From CAZCJU01 sp964562175 (lineage in GTDB: Bacteria > Bacillota > Clostridia > Oscillospirales > CAG-272): 56,691 nt of DNA. A model generated the notes under the pieces. It did no database searches, was not told the DNA's origin, and saw only the letters and a list, made by a program, of their open reading frames with translations. Each line of letters starts with the position of its first letter. Position 1 is the stretch's first letter. The position numbers and the translations under genes were made by a program. Positions 6,467 to 15,769 of the stretch are shown here, piece by piece. The stretch lies in the NCBI GenBank assembly GCA_964562175.1, contig CAZLRV010000013.1, positions 1-56,691 on the forward strand. The letters are read 5' to 3'.

Positions 6467-7119
6467 AATATCTTTTTGTGCAGCTCATAGCTTGCCTTTA
6501 TCTCTTCTTTGCCGCTCAAAAATGAGATGGCACTGTTTGAGGTATCGGCACGCAGGCAGAGTATTATATCATCGGTAAAATTGCCGTAGCAACCGAAATA
6601 CTTGCCGAAATCGGTCTGCTTTAAGCATATACCGTATTCATCGATGGCAGAGTCGGGAAGCTTTTCAAACACGGAGGAAAGCGGTGTCAAGGCATTGCTT
6701 TCCTTGAGTGATTGAAATTCCTCCTTATCTATCATAAAAATGAACGAGTCCCCGACAGCTACCTCTTGGTCGAACAGCTTTACCGCATCCGAATTTGCCT
6801 GAGCGGAGAAGTATATCCCCTCGCTCTTATACTTCTTTGCAAGCTCGGTATTTACGTAAACTATATCACGCAGGCTTATTTCGTAGTTTTCCTTTTTCAG
6901 CTCGTCCCGCATTACCGAGCTTACCGAGCTTTTTATGTCGGATATCTTTTCAAGCGTCAGCGATTCCGGACCCATATATGTCATGTAAACGCTGTAATTC
7001 GTTTTTGTGAAAAGCTGTGCGACAAGCAACACGATAAGGAAAAGCGCAAACGCACCGAAAATGAAGTGCCATTTATAGTAATATCCGTAGCTTTTGAACC
7101 AATTTACTATTTTTTTCAT
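6433..7119 (-). CDS. Membrane-anchored extracytoplasmic protein of unknown function
   Basis: 228 residues. A short basic N-terminus (MKKIVNWFKSYGYYYKWHF) precedes a single membrane helix (about residues 19-38), and the rest is a soluble domain predicted to lie outside the cell. No signal-peptidase site or catalytic motif stands out. It begins 21 bp after an ABC transporter gene and is last in that operon, so it may be an accessory or substrate-contact protein of the transporter. It has an AGGTGAA-type ribosome site. Its end runs 34 bp into the convergent small gene. Confidence 0.75.
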   Translation of the reverse strand: MKKIVNWFKSYGYYYKWHFIFGAFALFLIVLLVAQLFTKTNYSVYMTYMGPESLTLEKISDIKSSVSSVMRDELKKENYEISLRDIVYVNTELAKKYKSEGIYFSAQANSDAVKLFDQEVAVGDSFIFMIDKEEFQSLKESNALTPLSSVFEKLPDSAIDEYGICLKQTDFGKYFGCYGNFTDDIILCLRADTSNSAISFLSGKEEIKASYELHKKIFYDIVSFEVEE

Positions 7120-7140
7120 CTGTTCACCTTTATTCTGTGC

Positions 7141-9657
7141 TTACACATCGTATTTTGCGAGTATTTCGCTCGGTGTCTTTTTCAAGAGCGATATAACGGG
7201 TATAATTCCGCATATCGTGCAAAGCCCGTACATAAGAACGAGCAGAAGCAGGGCAACGGGGAGAGGATAATAGAACACCGTGGAAACATAAGGCGAGATG
7301 CTTAAGCAGAGCTTGACGAATAGGCTTACCAAAATGAAGCTTTTTGCACTTGTCAGAGTCGTGAGAAGCAAAGACTCGACAAATGACCTGTAAACGAGGT
7401 TACTCGACTTGACACCTATGGCACGATATATTCCTATTTCCTTAATTCGTCCCATGGTAGAGCTTCGCATTATAAAGTAAACGCAACTGCACATAAGCAT
7501 GAGCATGACCGTAAGCGAAAGCACTTGACCGATAAGAGAGGCGTACCGTCCGCTCGATATATCGCTTTTTATGCTATCCGGCGTTATCAATGCCGAAAAA
7601 TACTCGTTGGGGGCTTCAAGGTAGGAAAATTCATCCTTAAGCCACGCCTGTGTGCTTGTCGGGTCGGAGGTGTGTATCAAGGTGTAATAAACGTCATAGC
7701 CGTATGAGTAATAGGAATAGGTAGTGCCATATTCCATATCTTCGTATTCGTCGTCAAATGCGTTTTTGCTGTATTCGCCGACATGACGCGAAAGCTCGAT
7801 ATATTGCTCGCGATCAACGCAGTAATTGCGGTCATAGTAAAATTCGCCGATAAGCTTGTCATTATCGAAAATGTCTATTATGGCAGCTATTTCGTATTCT
7901 ATACCGTTGAGCGTTACCTTGTCGTGTACCTTCTGCGTGGGGTTTACGGCACTTGAATTGTATGTCATGATAATTTCGTCATCGTCAAGTCCGCTTGTCA
8001 GCTTCTCGTCACAGATTATACGATAATCCACGATCTCGCACGCACGCAAGTAATCGGAAACGAAAACACAGTTTTCATCGCTCTCCACTATTCCGACAAC
8101 GGTCGCACTGTATGTGCCGTTTAGCGTCAGTCCGATGAGATCCTCATAGTCCGTTATGTAGGAGAGAGATGAGGATTCGATAAGCTTGTCGGCAACCTCG
8201 GTCGTTATCAAAACCCTGTCGTCTGCAAGCTCGTTTTTTTGCCCGCAAACGAGCGGCAGAGGCTCGGCAAGCTCAAAGCCCAAAAACACGGCGTTTGTCG
8301 ATAAACTCTCAAGACTGAACATATTCGAATATGTTTCAAAAAAATCGACGTTGAACTGTATATTGTCATCTCCGCTCGGCATATAGTCGATAAGTGCGGT
8401 GTAGTCTATACCATGCTCGCCGTTTTTTGCCGCATTGTTTAATTTTTGAGATATATCGCCGTTTGGAGTGTAGAGATAAAATGTGTTATGGTTGTATGAG
8501 TCGTCGATATCGGACAGCTTCTTAACGGAAACACCGAGACTTGCGGCAACAAAAATAATTATGCAGGCAAAAAGAGACATACAACGATTCATCAACCTGT
8601 TTTTGTTCTTCTTTTTTGAGCGTCCCACAAAGCTTTCGTAGCCGCTTTTCAGTGAGGAGGTAAACGAAAAAAGCTTTCCGTAGTGCTTGCCCTCAATAGG
8701 GGGCAGGGGAGATATATCAAGCTGCGGATGAACATCGGCTGATGTGTTCTTTTGTTCATATACACCCTCGATCAGCTTTATTTCACTGCTGTTATCTATG
8801 ATGCGAACGCCGGGAGTGAGAACGGTGAGAAGCATTTTGCCGTTTGAATTAACTATCTTTATATCGATCGGTGTGTTCGGCTTTTCTCCGTAATACTCGA
8901 TATTTACAGAATCGAGGCATACCGCGCTCTTTTCAAGCTGACCGAGATAAACGGCGTTTTTATCGGGTGAAAAATAGCCGTTTGCCGCCTCGTTCGTTCG
9001 CTCGCCTACTACCGAACCGTCGAAAAGCTCGATAACACGGTCGCAATAATGGTCTACAAGCTCCGCTTCGTGCGTTACAAGCAGAACAAGACTGTTTTTC
9101 GATATACTCTTCAGCAGATCCATTATCATGACGGTATTTGCATCGTCTAAATTGCCCGTCGGCTCATCTGCAAGAATTATCTTGGGCGATTTAACGATAG
9201 CACGTGCTATCGCTATTCGCTGTTGCTGACCGCCCGAAAGGGAATCCGGTGTGCGTTTGCCGAAATTCTCCATGCCGACGCTTTTAAGTGCGGCGTTTAC
9301 GCGAGAGGTCAGCTCCTCTCCCTTTTTCATACCGACGAGATATAAAGCGTGCGCAACATTTTCAAAGCAAGTCTTAGTCGGGTCAAGATTGTAATTTTGA
9401 AAAATGTAGCCTATGTATTTGTTTCTTATGACATCGGTGTTCTTTGTTATGCTTTCACCGTCTATCGTGACATCTCCGCCGTCAAAGCCGTCAAGACCGC
9501 CTATCACGTTGAGCAATGTGGTCTTTCCGCATCCGCTCCTGCCGAATATCGCCGTCATTCCGTTTTCGGGAAGCTGCAGGGAAACATTGTCGATGACGTG
9601 TATTCGATTTGCCGAGCCTTTGTTGTAATACTTGTCGAGTGAGCTTATCTTTATCAT
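7141..9657 (-). CDS. ABC transporter, fused ATPase and FtsX-type permease (MacB-like), second of two
   Basis: 838 residues. The N-terminal nucleotide-binding domain (about 1-225) has Walker A GRSGCGKTT, signature LSGGQQQRIAIARAI, Walker B KIILADEPTGNL and H-loop VTHEAE. After a linker come one membrane helix (about 360-378), a large extracytoplasmic domain (about 380-690), and three C-terminal helices of the FtsX fold ending in SLLKKTPSEILAKYDV. This is the MacB topology, a mechanotransmission exporter that pushes peptides or lipoproteins rather than transporting across the membrane. The start codon overlaps the stop of the preceding transporter gene (TAATG), so the two half-transporters are probably made in equal amounts and may form a heterodimer. 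The substrate is unknown. Confidence 0.88.
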   Translation of the reverse strand: MIKISSLDKYYNKGSANRIHVIDNVSLQLPENGMTAIFGRSGCGKTTLLNVIGGLDGFDGGDVTIDGESITKNTDVIRNKYIGYIFQNYNLDPTKTCFENVAHALYLVGMKKGEELTSRVNAALKSVGMENFGKRTPDSLSGGQQQRIAIARAIVKSPKIILADEPTGNLDDANTVMIMDLLKSISKNSLVLLVTHEAELVDHYCDRVIELFDGSVVGERTNEAANGYFSPDKNAVYLGQLEKSAVCLDSVNIEYYGEKPNTPIDIKIVNSNGKMLLTVLTPGVRIIDNSSEIKLIEGVYEQKNTSADVHPQLDISPLPPIEGKHYGKLFSFTSSLKSGYESFVGRSKKKNKNRLMNRCMSLFACIIIFVAASLGVSVKKLSDIDDSYNHNTFYLYTPNGDISQKLNNAAKNGEHGIDYTALIDYMPSGDDNIQFNVDFFETYSNMFSLESLSTNAVFLGFELAEPLPLVCGQKNELADDRVLITTEVADKLIESSSLSYITDYEDLIGLTLNGTYSATVVGIVESDENCVFVSDYLRACEIVDYRIICDEKLTSGLDDDEIIMTYNSSAVNPTQKVHDKVTLNGIEYEIAAIIDIFDNDKLIGEFYYDRNYCVDREQYIELSRHVGEYSKNAFDDEYEDMEYGTTYSYYSYGYDVYYTLIHTSDPTSTQAWLKDEFSYLEAPNEYFSALITPDSIKSDISSGRYASLIGQVLSLTVMLMLMCSCVYFIMRSSTMGRIKEIGIYRAIGVKSSNLVYRSFVESLLLTTLTSAKSFILVSLFVKLCLSISPYVSTVFYYPLPVALLLLVLMYGLCTICGIIPVISLLKKTPSEILAKYDV

Positions 9658-11954
9658 TACTCAACACCTCCCTTGAGCGATTTTTTGACGCTCTCGCCAA
9701 ACAGCTTTTTGACCTGACGGTGCGTTATACGGACGGTAAGCAAAAGCATACCGACGAATATCAGCGCATATTGCCAAAAATACAGATATGTAAATTTACC
9801 GTTCAGCGACGGAGTCGAATATATTACTACGGCACAGACGACGGCAAGCACAAATGCGGGCATAAGCGAAAGGAGCATTCTCGCATACATTCCGATTTTA
9901 ATCGTGGAAACGCTTATACCCATTGAACGCATTATTGCCATATCGGACTTGAATGCGCCTATCGCACGGCTCGAGCAAAGGTCGATAAAGAAAGCTAAAA
10001 ATACGATGATAACGAGCCAAACACCCGCCAGCATAAAGCTTCCGAGAATGTATATTATCGCATCCACTGAGTCGGCATACGTTTTTGTCGTTGACAAAAC
10101 GGCGGCGTACTGCTCATCGTTGAGCTTTTCACGTGCGGCGGCAGCTTGCTTGTCGTTTTCGAAGAACAAGCTGCATTGACCGTAGTTTTCACCGAGTATT
10201 TCGTTTGCCATGTCAAGCAGAAGCGTGGGGCTTACGATAACGGACATATCGGAATAATATGAATGTTTTTCGCCGTAATCATCTATGATAACAGGGTTTG
10301 TAACGGACGGCGGTGTTTTGGTCAAATGCGTGTGATCTATCTCGGACTTGTAGCTCATCTCACCGACAGAATACATATCGGTATTTTCGGCATAATATGA
10401 TACTATTGATATCTTTGCTTTGTCGATATTATTAAGTATCTCACCGTCGGAGATATATGCCATCCCGTCCTCTGCAAGATAGGAGGGAACAAGCGTTGAG
10501 TACATCTTGCTCTCGTTGCCGTTCGTGCTTGCGCCTATTTCAAGCTTTGTCTTTGAAAGCAGATAATATACCGAGGTCATATCCTGCATACCCTCCTTTG
10601 TAAACAGACAAACGGGGGTAATATTGTTATCATAGTAGTATTTTACGCCGCATACCTTGAGCTGCAGGGAGTTTATAAACACCTTATCGTTTTTAAGCTC
10701 TCCCTTGCCGTAGCTGTCAACGCAGGAAATGGGAAGATACAAAAATACCTCATTACGCTCGGCGGGATAGCGTCCCATGATATTATTGCCGAAGCTTTTA
10801 CCGTAGGCACAGCTTACATCTATATTGCGATAATAGTCGCCGTAGGGAATGGCGGCGGTATTTGGCGTAAAGGATGAGCCGTAATCAAAATAATACGATG
10901 AAAAATCGCTCGTACCGTTGTCGGTATCAAGCAAAAGGTCGTATCGCAAACTGTCCGTACAGCCGCTTTGCTCTACAAGCTTTTTAAATTCCTCATCACT
11001 TATTGACGAGCCGTCTTTTTTTGCCAAAACGAGCCGTCCGTCTATATGCTCGAACATATAATTCGGCTTAAGCAATTCCATTACACCGCTACCGCAGGTA
11101 GAGGTGGCAAAAAACACGCCGAGCGTGCCAAGTATCATAAGTATGCACAAAAACGCCGTCAGCCTCGGCTTCGCCTTGAATATGGCACGTCCCAAAATAA
11201 AGCCGTCGGAAAGCAACTCTTTTTTGCTTTTGCTTACGCTTTGGGTGTCAAACGGCTCGGATATAATATTCGCCTTTGATATGGTGTCATCTCCGACGAC
11301 AGCTGAATCGAATACTCTTATGTGACGTGTTGCGACATGGCTCAGCTGATCGAAATTGTGCGTTACGATAATGAGAAGCTTATCACGGCAGACCTCACAA
11401 AGCAGATCGATTATCTCCTTTGAGGTCGCACTGTCTAAATTTCCCGTAGGCTCATCCGCCAGCACTATGGGACTATCCTTTGCCAAAGCACGCGCTATTA
11501 CGGTTCTTTGCTTTTGACCGCCCGATAGCTTGCTTCCTTTTTGATGAAGCTGTCCCGCAAGTCCGACACGTGTAAGCAGCTCTATGGCACGACTGCGCCG
11601 TGCATTAGTGTCCTTGATATGCATAAGTGCAAGCTCTACGTTTTCAAGTACGGTAAAGCTGTCTATGATATTGTAGTCCTGAAATATAAACGATATGTAT
11701 TTTTCACGATAGCTCTCCCAATCGGAGGCAACGAAATGCGAGGTCTGCTCGCCCTCGATGAGCAGCTCGCCCTCCTCGTAAGTATCCATACCGCTTATGA
11801 CGTTCAAAAGTGTCGATTTTCCCGAGCCGGATCTGCCCGTTATCGCAACAAGCTCACCGCACTCGAAGCTGAGGTTTACACTTCTTATGCCGACGGTCGC
11901 ACCGTTCTCGCCGGTATATATCTTTCCTATACCCTTCAGTTCAAGAAATGCCAT
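9657..11954 (-). CDS. ABC transporter, fused ATPase and FtsX-type permease (MacB-like), first of two
   Basis: 765 residues with the same plan as its neighbour: nucleotide-binding domain (Walker A GRSGSGKST, signature LSGGQKQRTVIARAL, Walker B PIVLADEPTGNL, H-loop VTHNFD), first helix at about 265-285, an extracytoplasmic domain, then three helices, the first at about 635-660. A GGAG site precedes the ATG. The gene begins 36 bp after the LOG-family gene and overlaps the next transporter by one base. Divergent extracytoplasmic domains in the two half-transporters favour a heterodimer with an asymmetric binding surface. Likely roles are export of, or resistance to, a peptide or envelope compound; this is inference from the family. 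Confidence 0.88.
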   Translation of the reverse strand: MAFLELKGIGKIYTGENGATVGIRSVNLSFECGELVAITGRSGSGKSTLLNVISGMDTYEEGELLIEGEQTSHFVASDWESYREKYISFIFQDYNIIDSFTVLENVELALMHIKDTNARRSRAIELLTRVGLAGQLHQKGSKLSGGQKQRTVIARALAKDSPIVLADEPTGNLDSATSKEIIDLLCEVCRDKLLIIVTHNFDQLSHVATRHIRVFDSAVVGDDTISKANIISEPFDTQSVSKSKKELLSDGFILGRAIFKAKPRLTAFLCILMILGTLGVFFATSTCGSGVMELLKPNYMFEHIDGRLVLAKKDGSSISDEEFKKLVEQSGCTDSLRYDLLLDTDNGTSDFSSYYFDYGSSFTPNTAAIPYGDYYRNIDVSCAYGKSFGNNIMGRYPAERNEVFLYLPISCVDSYGKGELKNDKVFINSLQLKVCGVKYYYDNNITPVCLFTKEGMQDMTSVYYLLSKTKLEIGASTNGNESKMYSTLVPSYLAEDGMAYISDGEILNNIDKAKISIVSYYAENTDMYSVGEMSYKSEIDHTHLTKTPPSVTNPVIIDDYGEKHSYYSDMSVIVSPTLLLDMANEILGENYGQCSLFFENDKQAAAAREKLNDEQYAAVLSTTKTYADSVDAIIYILGSFMLAGVWLVIIVFLAFFIDLCSSRAIGAFKSDMAIMRSMGISVSTIKIGMYARMLLSLMPAFVLAVVCAVVIYSTPSLNGKFTYLYFWQYALIFVGMLLLTVRITHRQVKKLFGESVKKSLKGGVE

Positions 11955-11990
11955 TTTTTTCTCCGATACGCTTTAAGTATTTGCTTACAC

Positions 11991-12572
11991 TCAGCCGTCC
12001 TTCAAATCGCGAACGGCTCTGTTTTCGGTCGGAGGTTGTTCAATATACTTGCATATTTCATCAAGTGAATCGGATATAAAGAATATTTCATCGCAGCTGT
12101 CTTTTATAAAGCCTTTGCCGATAGCTTGAATTATAACGTCGTTCAACGCATTATAATAGCCGTTTATGTTGTAAAGAGCAATGGGCTTGTTATGTCGGCA
12201 GAGCTGCTTGAGCGTAAGAATTTCGAAAAATTCTTCAAATGTGCCTATACCGCCCGGGACGATAACGAATGCCTCGGCTCTGTCCTCCATTATCTGCTTA
12301 CGCTCGCGCATGGTGTCGGGCATGATAAGCTCGTCGCATTTATCGTATATGCATTCAATGCTTTCTTCCTTGAAAAATTTGGGAATTACACCGATTATAT
12401 TCGCTCCGCCCTTGCTAAAGCCGCGTGCCGCCGCTCCCATAAGTCCGTTTCCGCCGCCGCCAAATACCATTGTGTGACCGCGTTTTGCCAACGCCTCGCC
12501 CATTTGCTCAACCTTGCGTATATATTCGTTGTCTATGCGGGGGGATGCCGCACCGTAAATACAGATTCTCAT
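11991..12572 (-). CDS. LOG/TIGR00730-family nucleoside-monophosphate phosphoribohydrolase-like protein
   Basis: 193 residues, a Rossmann-fold protein. The defining motif PGGIGTFEEFFE is at about 106-117, the N-terminal nucleotide loop is VFGGGGNGLMG, and the catalytic arginine is Arg89 in TMRERK. Characterised relatives (plant LOG and bacterial homologues) release the base from cytokinin- or AMP-type 5'-monophosphates; the true substrate in Clostridia is not settled. CGGAGG precedes the ATG. It lies 14 bp after the beta-CASP gene and 36 bp before the transporters, so one transcript is likely, but a functional link is not obvious. Confidence 0.9.
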   Translation of the reverse strand: MRICIYGAASPRIDNEYIRKVEQMGEALAKRGHTMVFGGGGNGLMGAAARGFSKGGANIIGVIPKFFKEESIECIYDKCDELIMPDTMRERKQIMEDRAEAFVIVPGGIGTFEEFFEILTLKQLCRHNKPIALYNINGYYNALNDVIIQAIGKGFIKDSCDEIFFISDSLDEICKYIEQPPTENRAVRDLKDG

Positions 12573-12586
12573 ATGTTACCTCCGAA

Positions 12587-14173
12587 TTATTTATATTTAT
12601 TTATCAATTTATCTATTTGCGATGTAAATGCACTGAGTTCCTTGTTAGTGCGTCCCTTGCAGGAGCGTGCAAGTGCCAAAAGCCGTTCTGCGGCGGCAAT
12701 AAGACTATCGTATACACTATTGCCCGCAGCTGCTTTTTTCTTGAACACACCGCTTGCGTGCTTTGTTTCCTTGCCTGTGGCAAGGTCGTATTCCGTACCG
12801 CTGTAGGGGGCGGTGGCGTTATAGCCGAGTGAGATGAGAGTTGATGAAAAGTCCTCACAGGATGCCGCCTCGCCGTGATTTACGAATATCAAATCGGGCT
12901 TCTTTGTAAATCCGTTGAGCCATGCAAGCAGACCGTCACGGTCAGCGTGACCGCTTGTGCCGTGAAGTGAGCATATTTCCGCACATACCGCAATATCCTC
13001 GCCGAACAGCTTTACTCTCTCCGCTCCCTCAAGCAGTCGCCTGCCGAGTGAGCCGGCGGATTGATATCCCACAAACAGTATTATACTCTCCTTGCGCCAT
13101 AAATTATGCTTAAGGTGATGCCTTATTCGTCCCGCCTCGCACATTCCGCTTGAGGAGATTATAACACACGGCTCCTTTGAAAAGTTTATTTGTATTGATT
13201 CCTCGACCGTCTTTGTCAATCTAAGCCCCTCAAACCATATCGGATCTTTGCCGGAGCTTATGATATCGAGAGTCTGCTCATCAAAGCAGGCATGATCGCA
13301 TTGAAGAAATATGCTTGTTGCCTCCGATGCGAGAGGGCTGTCAACATATACGGGAAATGACGGATGAGCGTCAACAAGCCCTTTTTCTTTTATCATGCGT
13401 ATGGCGTACAGTATTTCCTGCGTTCGTCCCACGGCGAACGACGGTATAACGACGTTGCCGCCGCGATCGAATGCACGGTTTATATACTCTGCAAGCTCGG
13501 ATATCACATCGCCCTTGTATTCGGCGTGAAGTCTGTTTCCGTAAGTCGATTCGATGACGAGCATATCCGTTTCGTCAACGTGCTTCGGGTCGTTTATAAT
13601 GGGTTGGTTTATATTACCGACATCGCCGCTGAAAACTATTTTTCGGCATATATCATCCTCATTCAGCCACAGCTCAATGCAAGCCGACCCCAAAAGATGA
13701 CCTATATCGGTAAAGCGTGCCTCGATACCCTCACCGCAAAAGGCTTTTTGCCCATACGAAAGAGGACGGAAACAGCCTATCGCACCGAGCGCATCATTTG
13801 TATCGTAGGTAATGTCCGGCAGAGGTGAGTCGGCGCGTTGAGCCTTTCTTTTTTTCCATTTATATTCGGATTCCTGTATATGAGCCGAGTCCATAAGCAT
13901 AATATTGCACAGATCGGCTGTTGTCGAGGTGGAATATATCTTTCCCCGAAAGCCGTCCTTGTACAGTCTCGGAAGCATTCCCGAATGGTCAATGTGTGCG
14001 TGCGTCAAAAAGACAGCTTCGATATCACAAGCCGAAACCGGCAGTGGTATATTTTGATAAACATCCAAGCCTTGCTCCATTCCGCAATCGACAAGATAAT
14101 ATTTACCGCAGACGGTAAGCAGGGTACAGCTGCCTGTAACTTCATGTGCCGCACCAATAAATTGTATCTTCAT
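12587..14173 (-). CDS. Metallo-beta-lactamase/beta-CASP family hydrolase (RNA-specificity domain)
   Basis: 528 residues. The metal ligands are in HAHIDHSG (58-63), the conserved Asp in the SGDVGNIN motif and His in the GHADRDGLL region. The beta-CASP insert lies between the two halves of the metallo-beta-lactamase fold, with PSFAVGRTQEIL and SSSGMCEAGRI as family signatures. Such proteins cut RNA endo- or exonucleolytically and act in the cytosol. The ~60-residue helical tail after the catalytic domain is not a standard KH domain. The start at 14173 is preferred: GGAGGTGA lies eight bases upstream, and a GTG at 14182 falls inside that site. It heads the operon leading into the LOG and ABC genes. 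Confidence 0.9.
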   Translation of the reverse strand: MKIQFIGAAHEVTGSCTLLTVCGKYYLVDCGMEQGLDVYQNIPLPVSACDIEAVFLTHAHIDHSGMLPRLYKDGFRGKIYSTSTTADLCNIMLMDSAHIQESEYKWKKRKAQRADSPLPDITYDTNDALGAIGCFRPLSYGQKAFCGEGIEARFTDIGHLLGSACIELWLNEDDICRKIVFSGDVGNINQPIINDPKHVDETDMLVIESTYGNRLHAEYKGDVISELAEYINRAFDRGGNVVIPSFAVGRTQEILYAIRMIKEKGLVDAHPSFPVYVDSPLASEATSIFLQCDHACFDEQTLDIISSGKDPIWFEGLRLTKTVEESIQINFSKEPCVIISSSGMCEAGRIRHHLKHNLWRKESIILFVGYQSAGSLGRRLLEGAERVKLFGEDIAVCAEICSLHGTSGHADRDGLLAWLNGFTKKPDLIFVNHGEAASCEDFSSTLISLGYNATAPYSGTEYDLATGKETKHASGVFKKKAAAGNSVYDSLIAAAERLLALARSCKGRTNKELSAFTSQIDKLINKYK

Positions 14174-14194
14174 ATGAGTCACCTCCGTGAAACT

Positions 14195-14223
14195 ATTATA
14201 TATTCTTTCATCGGCTTAATAAA
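14195..14223 (-). promoter_or_regulatory. Probable promoter of the beta-CASP operon
   Basis: On the minus strand TATAAT (14195-14200) lies 17 bp downstream of TTTATT (14218-14223), a moderate -35. The predicted start is about 15 bp before the ribosome site. Confidence 0.5.
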
Positions 14224-14288
14224 CAGCAAAATGATAAAATATTTATTAAAATCAAGCAAATATTGTTATATATGACCTGCATACCCAC

Positions 14289-14317
14289 TTGACAATTGAC
14301 GTAAAATCTGATACAAT
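14289..14317 (+). promoter_or_regulatory. Sigma-A promoter of the pantothenate module
   Basis: TTGACA (14289-14294), 17-bp spacer, TACAAT (14312-14317). It is about 50 bp before the S-component start codon. Confidence 0.8.
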
Positions 14318-14332
14318 CGTCTATGCACTATA

Positions 14333-14348
14333 TTCGGCTTAAGCCGAA
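14333..14348 (+). promoter_or_regulatory. 16-bp perfect palindrome in the leader (candidate operator)
   Basis: TTCGGCTTAAGCCGAA is a perfect 16-bp palindrome beginning about ten bases after the predicted transcription start. A dimeric repressor there would block transcription of the pantothenate genes. No regulator is encoded next to it, so the protein is unknown. Confidence 0.45.
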
Positions 14349-14368
14349 ACAGTAGCGGAGGAAAAAAT

Positions 14369-14989
14369 ATGAAAAACAAAAAGACCTATGAGCTTGTTTT
14401 GCTTGCTCTGCTTTTGGCAATTGAGCTTATCTTCGCATTCACCCCTCTCGGATATTTGAGAGTCGGCATTGTGGAGATTACGTTTATGACTCTGCCCATA
14501 GCCATATCGGCTATGCTCATAAATGAGCGTGCGAGTCTTATTTTGGGCTGTGTATTCGGGCTTACAAGCTTTATTCAATGCTTCGGTATAAGCCTGTTCG
14601 GCACCGAATTGTGTACGATAGACCCGCTTCGCACCTTTGTACTGTGTTTTATACCGAGGGCACTTATGGGCTATCTTTCAGGGCTTATATTCAAGCTCGT
14701 ATCAAGGATAGACAAGAAAAAGATCCTGTCGTTCATCGCCTCGGCGTTTTCTGCGGCGTTTCTCAATACGCTGTTTTTCCTGCTCACTTTTATACTTTTA
14801 TTCGGAAATGAAAGCATCACTATAGGTGAGGAAACATATGATATCGCCAAGATGTCGATAATTCAAATAGTCGTGTTTATCGTCGGAGTGAACGGACTTA
14901 TCGAGGCGGGCGTTTGTACTGTCGTTTCCGCGGCAATTGGCAGGGCCATATCGCCGGTAATAGATAAGATCAAGCGGGGCAGGGTATGA
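14369..14989 (+). CDS. panT: ECF transporter S component, probably for pantothenate
   Basis: 206 residues, mostly hydrophobic, with about six membrane helices and the typical S-component start (TYELVLLALLLAIELIFAFT). S components bind a vitamin and share a common energising module (EcfA/A'/T) encoded elsewhere. Here the gene overlaps by four bases (ATGA) with pantothenate kinase, the first step of CoA synthesis, which points strongly to pantothenate as cargo. That assignment is contextual, since S components diverge greatly in sequence. GGAGG precedes the ATG. Confidence 0.8.
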   Translation: MKNKKTYELVLLALLLAIELIFAFTPLGYLRVGIVEITFMTLPIAISAMLINERASLILGCVFGLTSFIQCFGISLFGTELCTIDPLRTFVLCFIPRALMGYLSGLIFKLVSRIDKKKILSFIASAFSAAFLNTLFFLLTFILLFGNESITIGEETYDIAKMSIIQIVVFIVGVNGLIEAGVCTVVSAAIGRAISPVIDKIKRGRV

Positions 14990-15768
14990 TACTCGCACTT
15001 GATTGCGGCAATACGAGCATCACCGTGGGCTTTGTGGATGAGGCTCGATGCGTATTGCAAAAATTCACGCTTCCCACCGATATGCACGAAACCGAATTCG
15101 GCTATGCGGCAAAAATAGAGCAGATAACAAAGCTGCTCGGCATTGATATATCAAATGTCGAGGGCTGTGCGATATCGAGTGTCGTGCCGCCCGTCACCGA
15201 TGCGCTTTATCGCGCGATGAAGCTGCTTACGAAAAAAGAAATATTTATTGTCGGTGCCGGTGTTAAAACGGGTCTTCATATTTGCATAAACGACCCGGGC
15301 ACGCTTGCGGCGGATCTTGTGACCTCGGCAGTTGCCGCAAAGGAGGAATACAGCACTCCATGTATAATAGTGGATATGGGAAGCGCAACTACCGTAACGG
15401 TGCTTGACGGGAGCAAGCGTTTTGTCGGCGGTGCCATTTATCCCGGCGTTGCGATCTCCTTGACCTCACTTGCGGAAAAAACGGCACTGCTTCCCCATAT
15501 TGAGCTGTCGGTGCCGAAAAGCTCCGTGGGCTTGAATACAGTCGAATGTATGAAAGCCGGTATGGTTTACGGCACGGCGGGTGCCGTTGACGGCATTATC
15601 GACAGTATGTCATCGGAGCTTGGATTACTTGAGCCTACCGTCGTAGCAACGGGCGGGGTGAGCGGTATGATACTTCCGTATATGAGAAACAAAGCCATAC
15701 TTGATGAGGATCTTATGCTCAAGGGCTTGCGTATTATATGGGATAAGAATAAGAGAAAACAGGGCTGA
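14986..15768 (+). CDS. coaX: Type III pantothenate kinase
   Basis: 260 residues, the normal length. It phosphorylates pantothenate with ATP, the first committed step of CoA synthesis. The ASKHA fold is visible: phosphate loop LALDCGNTSITVGF at the N-terminus, the pantothenate-contacting DPGTLAADL region, the second nucleotide motif IVDMGSATTVTVLD, and GGAIYPGV. CoaX enzymes are insensitive to CoA feedback, which makes control of uptake and transcription more important. It is translated from an ATG overlapping the S-component stop. Confidence 0.95.
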   Translation: MILALDCGNTSITVGFVDEARCVLQKFTLPTDMHETEFGYAAKIEQITKLLGIDISNVEGCAISSVVPPVTDALYRAMKLLTKKEIFIVGAGVKTGLHICINDPGTLAADLVTSAVAAKEEYSTPCIIVDMGSATTVTVLDGSKRFVGGAIYPGVAISLTSLAEKTALLPHIELSVPKSSVGLNTVECMKAGMVYGTAGAVDGIIDSMSSELGLLEPTVVATGGVSGMILPYMRNKAILDEDLMLKGLRIIWDKNKRKQG

Positions 15769-15769
15769 T

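Noticed and set aside
11046..11279. Plus-strand open frames inside the ABC transporter genes, and similar long antisense frames elsewhere
   Set aside because: They mirror strong minus-strand genes, lack ribosome sites and show no family motifs.
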